Positions 1-6,601 are shown, numbered from the stretch's first letter. The stretch: 9,100 bases of DNA from an uncultured Collinsella sp. (GCA_900546085.1 URBS01000092.1:1-9100); one strand, 5' to 3'. Numbers and translations are program-made. The notes: generated by a model from the letters alone, not told the origin.

Positions 1-983
1 TCGGCAGTAGCGGCAGCGAGCGCCTCGGCATCGCCGGCGACAACGCGCATAACGGGGGGAATCTCAAACGTGCTGGCAGTGGCCGCAGCCCCACCCTCAT
101 CACCGATCAGCGACAAGAAACGGTTCTGCATGGCCGTAATGCCCAGCCCGCCCAGTGCCGCGGACACCTCATCGGCAGAAAACGCCGGGAAGGACGTCGC
201 ATCAAAGTCGAGCTCGACAGGCGCATCGGTACGAATGGTTGCGACCTTGCGGCTCAGCAGCGCGTCGTCGATATGCGCGCGCAGGTTCTCGCCCATCTTG
301 CCCTTGACCTCGTCGGCATGCGCGATAACCTCGTCCAAGCTGCCGTACTGCGCGATGAGCGCGCTCGCCTTTTTGGGGCCGATGCCCGGCACGCCGGGAA
401 TGTTGTCGGAAGTATCGCCCTTCAGGCCGTAAAAATCGGGCACGAGCGCCGGTGTAATGCCGTGATAGAGGTCGTCCACGCTCTCGGGCGTCATAATCGC
501 CACGTCGGACAGGCCTTTGCGGGTCGAGACCACGTTGACGTGCTCGGTCACGAGCTGATACATGTCGCGGTCGCCGGTCACCAGCAGCATGTCGCAGCCG
601 GCTTCCTCGCCCAGGCGCGCCATGGTGCCCAGGATATCGTCACCTTCCCAGCCCTCGGACTGCAAAATCGGCACGTTGAGCGCAGCGAGCAGCTCCTTAA
701 TCATGGGAAACTGCGCGTGCAGGTCGGGGTCCATGGGCGGGCGCTGCGCCTTATACTGCGGCAGCATCTCCATGCGCACGCGCGGCTTGCCCTTATCAAA
801 CGCCACGACCACACCGTCGGGGTTAAAGGCGTCGATCATCTTGAGAAACATGTTTAAAAAGCCAAAGATCGCGTTGGTGGGGCGACCGTCCGGCGCGTTC
901 ATGGTGGGCGGCACGGCGTGGAAGGCGCGGTGCATGAGCGAGTTGCCGTCGATAACGGCAAAGATGCGGCGCTTGTCAGACAT
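1..983 (-). CDS. polA: DNA polymerase I, N-terminal 5'-3' exonuclease part (incomplete)
   Basis: This is the first 327 codons of a DNA polymerase I, open to the window edge with no stop, so the polymerase domain lies outside. The 5'-3' nuclease removes RNA primers and nicked strands during lagging-strand maturation and excision repair. Visible metal-binding residues are D12 in VIDGNS, D63 in VAFDKGKPR, E113/D115/D116 in EGWEGDD and D138/D140 in VTGDRD. The helix-three-turn-helix DNA-binding motif is at about 186-206 (GLKGDTSDNIPGVPG). The nuclease fold ends near residue 290. The chain then runs into an Ala-rich linker, which favours full-length PolA over a stand-alone nuclease, although that cannot be proven here. 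The ATG at 983 has GCGAGG upstream and starts at the usual family position (MSDKRRIFAVIDG). The gene is divergent from the aminopeptidase gene. Confidence 0.95.
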   Translation of the reverse strand, partial: MSDKRRIFAVIDGNSLMHRAFHAVPPTMNAPDGRPTNAIFGFLNMFLKMIDAFNPDGVVVAFDKGKPRVRMEMLPQYKAQRPPMDPDLHAQFPMIKELLAALNVPILQSEGWEGDDILGTMARLGEEAGCDMLLVTGDRDMYQLVTEHVNVVSTRKGLSDVAIMTPESVDDLYHGITPALVPDFYGLKGDTSDNIPGVPGIGPKKASALIAQYGSLDEVIAHADEVKGKMGENLRAHIDDALLSRKVATIRTDAPVELDFDATSFPAFSADEVSAALGGLGITAMQNRFLSLIGDEGGAAATASTFEIPPVMRVVAGDAEALAAATA

Positions 984-1025
984 ATTGAATACCTCGCTTT
1001 GGGCTGGGCACGATTTGCTCCCACC

Positions 1026-1031
1026 AGTTTA
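1026..1031 (-). promoter_or_regulatory. candidate -10 box for polA
   Basis: The minus strand reads TAAACT, which would place a transcription start near 1019 and give a leader of about 36 nt. No convincing -35 hexamer is seen 16-18 bp further upstream, so this is only a plausible assignment based on position in the divergent spacer (984-1149). Confidence 0.3.
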
Positions 1032-1091
1032 CACGCTCCCCGCCTCGCGGCCACCGCACATCAAGCTCCTCCGCCACCGCGCGCCCGCGCG

Positions 1092-1100
1092 TGATACGAT
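1092..1100 (+). promoter_or_regulatory. candidate extended -10 promoter for the M18 aminopeptidase gene
   Basis: The sequence TGaTACGAT is an extended -10 element (TGn plus a TATAAT-like hexamer), about 50 bp before the start codon. No clear -35 box is present, which is tolerated with extended -10 promoters. The rest of the divergent spacer holds nothing else I can support. Confidence 0.35.
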
Positions 1101-1149
1101 GGCTCACGGTACATTAACCAGCACGATCGATCCGAAAGGAGCCTGCGTC

Positions 1150-2547
1150 ATGGAGCGTCCCTGCGCATGGAAAAAGTACACGCCACAGCAGATCGAGGAG
1201 CTCGAGGAGCTTTGCCTCGGCTATAAGCAGTTTTTGAGTGAGAACAAGACCGAGCGCCTGTGTGTCAAGGCCGGCATCAAGATGGCCGAGGAGGCGGGCT
1301 ACGTCGACCTGGAGACCGTGATCGCCGAAGGCCGCGAGCTCAAGGCAGGCGACAAGGTGTACGCCGCCAACCACGGCAAGGACCTTATGCTCGTCAACCT
1401 TGGAACCGCCCCGCTCGAGCAGGGCTTTAACATCCTGGGCGCCCACGTGGACTCGCCTCGCCTGGACCTCAAGCAAAATCCCGCCTTCGAGGCCGGCGAC
1501 ATGGCCTACCTCGACACGCACTACTACGGCGGCGTCAAGAGCTACCACTGGGTGGCCTCCCCGCTCGCGCTTGTGGGCGTCATCTGCAAAAAGGACGGCA
1601 CCACCGTCGACATCAACATCGGCGACAAGGCTGACGACCCGGTCTTTACCATCTCCGACCTGCTGATCCACCTCTCGAGCGAGCAGATGTCCAAGCCGGC
1701 CAAGGACGCCGTCGACGCCGAGATCCTCGACGTGATCGTGGGCGGCCGCCCCGTCAAGTTTGACGAGGACGACAAGGACGCCCCCAAGGAGCCCGTCAAG
1801 CAGATGTTCTTGGATATCCTCAAGGAACAGTACGATGTCGAGGAGGAGGACTTCCTCTCCGCCGAGATCGAGGTCGTGCCCGCCGGCCCCGCCCGCGACA
1901 TGGGTCTCGACCGCTCCATGATTTTGGGCTATGGCCACGACGACCGCGCCTGCGCTTACCCCTCCATGCTCGCCCAGATCAACGTGGCAGACGTCGAGCG
2001 TACGAGTATCACGCTCATCGTCGACAAGGAGGAGATCGGCTCCGTGGGCGCCACCGGCATGACGAGCCGTTTCTTCGAGAACACCGTCGCCGAGATCATG
2101 ACGCTCGCCGGCGAGAGCAGCCCGCTGGCCCTGCGCCGCGCACTCGCCCGCAGCCGCATGCTCTCCTCTGACGTGTCCGCCGGCTTCGACCCGGGCTACG
2201 CCGGCAAGTTCGAGACCAAGAACGCCGCCTTTATGGGTCGTGGCCTGTGCTTTAACAAATACACGGGCAGCCGTGGCAAGGGCGGCTCCAACGACGCCGA
2301 CGCCGAGTACGTCGCTCTCATCCGCGACATCATGGACGAGGCAGGCGTGGACTTCCAGACCTGCGAGCTCGGCCGCGTCAACGCGGGTGGCGGCGGCACC
2401 ATCGCCTACATCATGGCCGAGTATGGCATGAACGTCATCGACTCCGGCGTTGCCGTCCTGTCCATGCACGCCCTGTGGGAGGTCGCCAACAAGGCCGATA
2501 TCTACGAGGCCTATCGCGGCTACAAGGCCTTCATCGAGCGCGCCTAA
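1150..2547 (+). CDS. M18 family metallo-aminopeptidase
   Basis: This 465-residue protein belongs to the M18 aminopeptidases, di-zinc cytosolic enzymes that remove N-terminal residues (often acidic ones) from peptides. The expected metal ligands and catalytic residues can all be placed: H99 in AHVDSPR, an Asp in GHDDR (264/265), the catalytic/ligand pair E294-E295 in DKEEIGS, D341 in LSSDVSAG and H440 in LSMHALWE. The length fits the family. The ATG at 1150 follows GAAAGGA with about 9 nt spacing and begins a typical sequence (MERPCAWKKYTPQQ). The frame stays open upstream to 562 only because it runs antisense to polA, so the longer start is rejected. A long acidic surface stretch (205-235) looks like normal family variation. 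The true peptide substrate cannot be told from sequence. The gene is monocistronic by its surroundings, with a palindromic element just downstream. Confidence 0.95.
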   Translation: MERPCAWKKYTPQQIEELEELCLGYKQFLSENKTERLCVKAGIKMAEEAGYVDLETVIAEGRELKAGDKVYAANHGKDLMLVNLGTAPLEQGFNILGAHVDSPRLDLKQNPAFEAGDMAYLDTHYYGGVKSYHWVASPLALVGVICKKDGTTVDINIGDKADDPVFTISDLLIHLSSEQMSKPAKDAVDAEILDVIVGGRPVKFDEDDKDAPKEPVKQMFLDILKEQYDVEEEDFLSAEIEVVPAGPARDMGLDRSMILGYGHDDRACAYPSMLAQINVADVERTSITLIVDKEEIGSVGATGMTSRFFENTVAEIMTLAGESSPLALRRALARSRMLSSDVSAGFDPGYAGKFETKNAAFMGRGLCFNKYTGSRGKGGSNDADAEYVALIRDIMDEAGVDFQTCELGRVNAGGGGTIAYIMAEYGMNVIDSGVAVLSMHALWEVANKADIYEAYRGYKAFIERA

Positions 2548-2560
2548 CCAACCCTTCATC

Positions 2561-2627
2561 AGTTGCGGTGAAATACGGACTAAACTGGCCCATAAACGGC
2601 CAAAACAGACCGTATTCCACCGCAACT
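2561..2627. repeat. long intergenic inverted repeat with nested hairpin
   Basis: Two 18-bp arms (2561-2578, AGTTGCGGTGAAATACGG, and 2610-2627) are complementary except at one position, which becomes a wobble pair in one strand's RNA. Inside sits a second hairpin, TGGCC (2586-2590) and GGCCA (2598-2602), with a 7-nt loop. The whole spans 67 bp and fills most of the spacer between the aminopeptidase stop and the yaaA RBS. A short T-run (2631-2635) follows, so it might terminate transcription, but the size and nested shape look more like a dispersed palindromic (REP/MITE-like) element. Whether it recurs in the genome cannot be seen here. Confidence 0.75.
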
Positions 2628-2650
2628 TCCTTTTTGGCAGAGGAGAGTCC

Positions 2651-3460
2651 ATGCTGCAGGTCATCATTTCGCCCGCCAAGCAGATGCGTGCGGCCCAAGA
2701 TGCTTTTGAAGTCCTGGGCATTCCACCTTTTGCGCACGAGACGGCTCGCCTCCACCGCGCACTGCTAGATATCGAGCGGAATGAAGGCAGCGGAGGTCTG
2801 CAGGCGCTCTGGAACGTGAGTGACAAACTGCTGGGGCCTTGCCTCAACACCCTGCATGAGTTTGGGCCCATCCTGAAAAACGGCGATCTCGACAATCCCG
2901 CACTCGCCCGTCACCTCTCCCCTGCCGTCATGTCCTATCACGGCATTCAATACCAGAGCATGGCGCCCGAGGTGATGGATTCCGCGCAGCTCGCATGGCT
3001 GCAAGACCATCTGTGGATCCTCTCGGGCCTTTACGGATGCGTACGCCCCTTTCATGCCGTTGAACCGTATCGACTGGAGATGGGCGCGAAGCTTGCCGTC
3101 GACGATGCCCGAGACCTCTATGCGTTTTGGGGCGACAAGCTCGCACGGGCCATCGCTCCGGTGGGCTCCAACGCTACGATCGTCAACCTCGCCAGCGTAG
3201 AGTATGCCAAAGCCGTTCTGCCCCGCCTCACCACCGATGCTACGGTCGTCACATGTCTCTTTGGCGAAGGCATCCGCAACGGCAAGCCCATCCAACGCTC
3301 GACCGCTAGCAAAAAGGCGCGCGGCTCCATGGTGCGGTGGATGGCAGAAAACAAGCTCGAGGATGCAAGCGAACTTACCGCATTCAACATCGGCTATCGT
3401 CACATCCCCGAGCTTTCAGACAAAAACACCCTGGTTTTCATGAACGCGCAGGCGCAATAG
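2651..3460 (+). CDS. yaaA: YaaA family (UPF0246/DUF328) peroxide stress protein
   Basis: The 269-residue product matches the YaaA family, whose E. coli member limits intracellular iron and oxidative DNA damage during hydrogen peroxide stress and has been reported to bind DNA. Family signatures in order are ISPAKQM (6-12), YHGIQYQSM (96-104), LSGLYG with VRPF (124-134), EPYRLEMG (138-145), NLASVEY (179-185), KKARGSMVRWM (221-231) and the closing DKNTLVF (257-263). The length is close to the usual 250-260. The ATG at 2651 is preceded by GAGGAGAG and gives the conserved N-terminus. The larger open frame from 2450 only reads antiphase through the aminopeptidase gene and is not used. The gene ends 23 bp before the convergent stop of the next gene. 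Family assignment is firm; the biochemical role in this organism is inferred. Confidence 0.95.
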   Translation: MLQVIISPAKQMRAAQDAFEVLGIPPFAHETARLHRALLDIERNEGSGGLQALWNVSDKLLGPCLNTLHEFGPILKNGDLDNPALARHLSPAVMSYHGIQYQSMAPEVMDSAQLAWLQDHLWILSGLYGCVRPFHAVEPYRLEMGAKLAVDDARDLYAFWGDKLARAIAPVGSNATIVNLASVEYAKAVLPRLTTDATVVTCLFGEGIRNGKPIQRSTASKKARGSMVRWMAENKLEDASELTAFNIGYRHIPELSDKNTLVFMNAQAQ

Positions 3461-3483
3461 GCCCGCCGTTTCCAAACACCCCG

Positions 3484-4005
3484 TTACTCCGCCAAGCCAT
3501 CGGCCTTTGCGATCCCGTTTGTCGAACCGTCCTGATAGACAATCTTGACGTGTTCAACCTCGGACACCGCAACACCCGTCGAAGGCTCCAGACGCCATTC
3601 CGTCAGGGCGATATCCATGGTCGTGGGCACATCTCCTTGATCTTTGAGCTTCACCGTGAGCGTTTTGAGCGCCGCGTCAAACGTCACGCGTTCGATTTCT
3701 TCACCTGGAATGGACCCACCACTCAGCTGCAACTGCACAAACTCATCGCGCGGGTACCAATAATCGCCCGGAACGGCGAGCGTATTGGCATTACCGCCAG
3801 TACTCCTCACCGTCATAATCGGTAGGCTATCATCAGCCTCGAACCCCCATGCAGCGCCGCCGCGACCGCCAAACGTCCAGATACAAAAGGCAATCACCAG
3901 CACGGCAAGCACCGCAAAACCAATCGCGACAAGACCATGGTGCGCGCGGCTCTCCTCGGCCGATACATTCCACTGCGTCTCTCGATATAGATGCTTGTCT
4001 TCCAT
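3484..4005 (-). CDS. hypothetical single-span membrane protein
   Basis: I do not recognise a family. The 173-residue product has a short polar N-terminus (1-23) and one strong hydrophobic segment (24-46, LVAIGFAVLAVLVIAFCIWTF). A Gly-rich turn (FGGRGG) follows, then a soluble, strand-rich domain of about 125 residues. With no basic residues right after the span and Arg/His/Lys before it, the likely topology is N-in with the C-terminal domain outside. No cysteine pair, lipobox or LPxTG motif is seen. The ATG at 4005 has GGGAGG about 6 nt upstream on its own strand. The longer start at 4185 would run antisense through the TPP riboswitch and is rejected. The gene is convergent with yaaA and divergent from the thiC riboswitch. 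Real coding is likely, given the good RBS and membrane-protein layout; function is unknown. Confidence 0.8.
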   Translation of the reverse strand: MEDKHLYRETQWNVSAEESRAHHGLVAIGFAVLAVLVIAFCIWTFGGRGGAAWGFEADDSLPIMTVRSTGGNANTLAVPGDYWYPRDEFVQLQLSGGSIPGEEIERVTFDAALKTLTVKLKDQGDVPTTMDIALTEWRLEPSTGVAVSEVEHVKIVYQDGSTNGIAKADGLAE

Positions 4006-4055
4006 GTTCGCCTCCCCACAGGCACGCTCGTTGGCCCAATCGTACCCATTCAGGC

Positions 4056-4061
4056 TATACT
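4056..4061 (+). promoter_or_regulatory. -10 box of the thiC riboswitch transcript
   Basis: TATACT lies 15 bp before the first paired base of the TPP aptamer, so transcription would start near 4068 and include the whole riboswitch. A partial -35 (TTGGCC, 4031-4036) sits at a long 19-bp spacing, so the -35 call is weak. The 4006-4055 spacer must also hold the promoter of the divergent membrane-protein gene, which I cannot pin down. Confidence 0.5.
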
Positions 4062-4076
4062 TGAGCCCATGACATA

Positions 4077-4171
4077 ACGGGGAGCTTGCAGGACAAGACG
4101 ACAGGCTGAGACTGGGCGCGCCCGCCCTGACCCGCAAACCTGATATGGGTAATGCCAACGAAGGGAGCCGT
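4077..4171 (+). promoter_or_regulatory. TPP riboswitch (THI element) upstream of thiC
   Basis: All landmark blocks of the thiamin pyrophosphate aptamer are present. P1 pairs ACGG (4077-4080) with CCGT (4168-4171). GGGGAGC starts near 4079, the HMP-binding CTGAGA is at 4106-4111, ACCTGAT at 4138-4144, and the GGTAATGCCAACGAAGGGA block at about 4148-4166. The region between CTGAGA and GACCCG is a short variable hairpin. It sits just upstream of thiC, the classic target: TPP binding would shut expression down. The only Shine-Dalgarno candidate for thiC (AAGGGAG, 4161-4167) lies inside the conserved 3' block. No terminator separates aptamer and gene, so control is most simply translational. This mechanism is inference. 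Confidence 0.95.
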
Positions 4172-4175
4172 GCCA

Positions 4176-5527
4176 ATGAGCACACAGACCGAGCCCAAGC
4201 TCGTCACAGATCGGAAGAGCGTCGTGTAGGGAAGAGTGTAGATCTCGGGCAGATCACACCGCAGATGAAGGAGGTTGCCGAGCGCGAGCATCGCGACCCC
4301 GAGTACATCCGCGAGCGCGTGGCAGACGGCCGCATCGCCATTCCCGCCAACATCGTGCATATCAAAAAGGGCATGCGCGCCTTTGGTGTCGGCGAAGGCC
4401 TGTCCACCAAGGTCAACGTCAACCTGGGCATCTCGGGCGACAAGGCCGATGCCGCCGAGGAATGGAAGAAGGTTAAGATCGCCGAGGACTTTGGCGCCGA
4501 CGCCATCATGGACCTCTCCAACTCGGGCAAGACGCGCCAGTTCCGCCAGCAGCTCATCGAGGAGACCCCGCTCATGGTGGGCACCGTCCCCATGTACGAC
4601 GCCATCGGCTACATGGAAAAGCCGCTGGTCAAGCTTACCAAGGACGACCTGTTCGAGGTCGTGCGCGCGCACGCCGAGGACGGCGTGGACTTTATGACCA
4701 TCCACTGCGGCATCAACAAGTCGGTCACCAAAACCTTTAAGGAGACCGGCCGTCTCATGAACATCGTCAGCCGCGGCGGATCGCTGCTGTTTGGCTGGAT
4801 GGAGGTCACCGGCAACGAAAACCCCTTCTACGAGTACTTTGACGAGCTGCTCGAGATCTGTCACGAATACGACGTGACGATTTCGCTCGGCGACTCCTGC
4901 CGCCCGGGCTGCCTCTACGACTCCAACGACGCCACCGAGACCGCCGAGATGATCGAGCTGGGCAAGCTGTGCAAGCGCGCCTGGGCCGCCGGCGTCCAGG
5001 TCATGGTCGAGGGCCCGGGCCACATGGCTCTCGACGAGATCGCCGCCAACATGAAACTGCAAAAGCGCCTGTGCCACAATGCCCCGTTCTATGTGCTCGG
5101 GCCGCTGGTGACCGATATCGGCGTGGGTTACGACCACATCACCGCCGCCATCGGTGGCGCCATCTCCGCGAGCTCGGGTGCCGACTTCCTGTGCTACGTG
5201 ACGCCGGCCGAGCACCTGTGCCTGCCCAACGCCCAGGATGTGCTCGACGGCCTCATGGCCACCAAGATCGCCGCACACGCCGCCGATATCGCCAAAAAGG
5301 TGCCGCACGCCCGCGACATGGACGACAAGATGGGCCAGGCACGCCGCAAGCTCGACTGGGATGCCATGTGGGAGTGTGCTCTCGACCCGGTCACCGGTAA
5401 GAAGCGCTACGAGGAGTCCCCCGCCGCCACCGAGGGCACCTGCACCATGTGTGGCAAGATGTGCGCCGTCCGCACCGTTAACAAGGTGTTCGAAGGCACG
5501 ACGATCGACCTCGGCATGGAGGACTAA
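4176..5527 (+). CDS. thiC: phosphomethylpyrimidine synthase ThiC, short form, interrupted by sequencing adapter
   Basis: ThiC is a radical-SAM enzyme that rearranges aminoimidazole ribotide into hydroxymethylpyrimidine phosphate for thiamin. The true start is almost certainly the ATG at 4176 (MSTQTEPKLVT), 8 nt after AAGGGAG. After about 11 codons the frame enters Illumina adapter (4208-4248) and stops at TAG 4227-4229. The body resumes in another frame from about 4250 (QITPQMKEVAE) and is intact to TAA 5525-5527, about 425 residues. Motifs include GTVPMYDAI, FMTIHCGI, GDSCRPGCLYDSNDA, VEGPGHMAL and NAPFYVLGPLVTDIG. A C-terminal cysteine cluster (5441-5464) reads C-X2-C-X3-C and should hold the 4Fe-4S cluster. 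The length matches the short form without the N-terminal extension of the E. coli type. The break is an assembly artefact, so the gene is probably functional in the organism. An annotated start at 4145 or 4265 would be wrong. Confidence 0.93.
4208..4248 (+). other. embedded Illumina adapter sequence (contamination)
   Basis: From 4208 the sequence reads AGATCGGAAGAGCGTCGTGT and continues to ATCTCGG at 4248. This is the TruSeq universal (P5-side, reverse-complement) adapter, with one A missing from the GGGAAAGAG stretch. It is not genomic. It replaces an estimated 8-9 codons of thiC, shifts the frame and introduces a stop. The flanking halves are both clearly thiC, so the join is local and not a chimera of distant loci. 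Confidence 0.97.
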
Positions 5528-5562
5528 CTCGTCACCGGAGCCGCAATCGGTAACATGGTGTT

Positions 5563-5577
5563 CGTCAATTGTTGACG
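5563..5577. repeat. 15-bp palindrome between thiC and thiD
   Basis: CGTCAA (5563-5568) and TTGACG (5572-5577) form a perfect palindrome around TTG. An octamer repeat, ACATTTGC, follows at 5583-5590 and 5593-5600. It could be an operator, and TTGACG also resembles a -35 box, but no -10 sits at a proper distance. Function unknown. Confidence 0.4.
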
Positions 5578-5618
5578 TGTGAACATTTGCTTACATTTGC
5601 GTAAAGATTGCATCGCCC

Positions 5619-5653
5619 GCCCGGGCTCGGAATACAGCCGGCCCGGGCATCTT
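5619..5653 (+). terminator. possible terminator hairpin after thiC
   Basis: GCCCGGGC at 5619-5626 pairs with the identical, self-complementary GCCCGGGC at 5641-5648 around a 14-nt loop, followed by ATCTTTA. A matching TAAAGAT lies upstream at 5602-5608, so the structure may work in both directions. The U-run is short, so termination is uncertain. Confidence 0.4.
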
Positions 5654-5659
5654 TATAAT
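5654..5659 (+). promoter_or_regulatory. candidate -10 box for thiD
   Basis: A perfect TATAAT sits right after the hairpin and 46 bp before the thiD start. No consensus -35 is found at 16-18 bp upstream, where the hairpin's right side lies. If real, thiD has its own promoter and would escape direct control by the thiC riboswitch. Confidence 0.4.
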
Positions 5660-5705
5660 GCAGACTTAAAGACCCATTTGAATCCGACCGGACAAGGGAG
5701 TGAGC

Positions 5706-6536
5706 ATGGATCGCAGTAAGGTACCCGCCGTTCTGTCCATCGCGGGATCCGATTCCAGCGGCGGTGCCGGCATTCAGGCCGACATCAAGACCATCACGGC
5801 GCACCGCCTGTATGCCGAGACGGCCATAACCGCCATCACAGCGCAAAACACCCTGGGCGTCACCGCCGTGCAGGATATCTCGCCAGATATCGTAGCCGCG
5901 CAAATTGACGCCGTCTTTGACGATATCCGCCCGAGCGCCGTCAAGATCGGCATGGTCTCCTCTGCCGAGATTATCGAAGTCATCGCAGACCGCCTGAGCG
6001 CCTGGAACGCGACAAACGTGGTCGTCGACCCCGTCATGGTCGCCACCTCGGGCGCGTGCTTGATTGCCGAGGATGCCTCCGAGGCACTCACCCGCCGCCT
6101 GTTCCCGTTGGCAACGGTCATCACCCCCAACATTCCCGAAGCTATGGCGCTGCTCGACTACGAGGTCGATTCCGAGCGCACACAACAAAATGCCGCTATG
6201 CTCCTCACCCGCCGCTTTGGTTGCGCAGCCTTGGTTAAGGGCGGTCATTTTGTCAACGAGGCCAACGACGTACTGGCCGAGCCTGCGCCCCTCGATGACG
6301 AGGGCAACCACCTGGGCGATCCGCTCACCACGTGGTTTCGCCACAAGCGCATTGAGACCGGCAACACGCATGGCACCGGCTGCACGCTTTCATCCGCCAT
6401 CGCCTGCGCATTGGCGCAGGGCATGGATCTTGCCGACGCCGTCAACGCCGGCAAGGCCTACCTAACGGGCGCTCTCGCCGCCGGCTTTGACATGGGCAAA
6501 GGCTCCGGCCCTGTCAACCACATGTGGCAGTATTAA
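5706..6536 (+). CDS. thiD: hydroxymethylpyrimidine / phosphomethylpyrimidine kinase
   Basis: ThiD phosphorylates hydroxymethylpyrimidine and then its monophosphate to give HMP-PP, the pyrimidine donor for thiamin phosphate synthase. It is a cytosolic ribokinase-fold enzyme. The 276-residue product shows the family motifs in order: the substrate-binding N-terminus SIAGSDSSGGAGIQADIKT (11-29), VVVDPVMVATSG (105-116), TPNIPEA (140-146), VKGGH (177-181) and the anion-hole/catalytic GTGC (223-226) within ETGNTHGTGCTLSSA. The length is typical for a stand-alone ThiD with no fused ThiE. ATG 5706 is preferred over GTG 5700, because the SD AAGGGAG (5694-5700) overlaps the GTG and is correctly spaced from the ATG. 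It lies 178 bp after thiC and acts on its product. No second TPP aptamer is seen before it. Confidence 0.95.
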   Translation: MDRSKVPAVLSIAGSDSSGGAGIQADIKTITAHRLYAETAITAITAQNTLGVTAVQDISPDIVAAQIDAVFDDIRPSAVKIGMVSSAEIIEVIADRLSAWNATNVVVDPVMVATSGACLIAEDASEALTRRLFPLATVITPNIPEAMALLDYEVDSERTQQNAAMLLTRRFGCAALVKGGHFVNEANDVLAEPAPLDDEGNHLGDPLTTWFRHKRIETGNTHGTGCTLSSAIACALAQGMDLADAVNAGKAYLTGALAAGFDMGKGSGPVNHMWQY

Positions 6537-6552
6537 GATTCGCAGCCCAAAA

Positions 6553-6585
6553 CCGCCGCAAAGGGGACAGGCACCTTTGCGGTGG
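6553..6585. repeat. REP-like hairpin with GGGGACAGGCACC core
   Basis: A 12-bp stem with one G-U pair (6553-6564 with 6574-6585, core CCGCAAAGG / CCTTTGCGG) encloses a 9-nt loop, GGACAGGCA. No T-run follows, so it is a poor terminator even though it lies 16 bp after the thiD stop. The GGGGACAGGCACCTTT string resembles palindromic intergenic repeats common in other bacteria. That resemblance is from memory and not checked. Confidence 0.6.
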
Positions 6586-6601
6586 CTCCCACAAACATCT
6601 C

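Noticed and set aside
562..1149. Long upstream extension of the aminopeptidase reading frame
   Set aside because: It runs antisense through polA, lacks aminopeptidase homology, and the family N-terminus plus a good RBS fix the start at 1150.
1114..2895. 593-codon open frame on the minus strand
   Set aside because: It is antisense to the M18 aminopeptidase and yaaA. Its Gly/Ala/Val/Asp/Leu-rich translation is typical of a shadow frame in GC-rich DNA.
4006..4185. Longer start for the hypothetical membrane protein
   Set aside because: It would place coding sequence antisense over the TPP aptamer and thiC promoter, while the ATG at 4005 has a strong SD.
4176..4229. A 17-codon leader peptide before thiC
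   Set aside because: The stop codon lies within adapter sequence, so the short frame is an artefact and not a biological leader peptide.
4145..4240. Apparent N-terminal extension of ThiC from 4145
   Set aside because: It is a translation of riboswitch plus adapter. The genuine start at 4176 is in a different frame that the adapter interrupts.
4055..5308. 417-codon open frame on the minus strand
   Set aside because: It is antisense to thiC, riboswitch and adapter. It has no recognisable domain and even translates the adapter, so it is not a gene.
4176..5527. thiC as a true pseudogene or insertion mutant
   Set aside because: The interrupting bases are an Illumina adapter and both halves are otherwise intact, so decay in the organism is not supported.
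5565..6371. 268-codon open frame on the minus strand across thiD
   Set aside because: It is a shadow of the thiD coding frame with no recognisable motifs.
6553..6585. Rho-independent terminator for thiD
   Set aside because: The stem is strong but no T-run follows on either strand, so I list it as a repeat.
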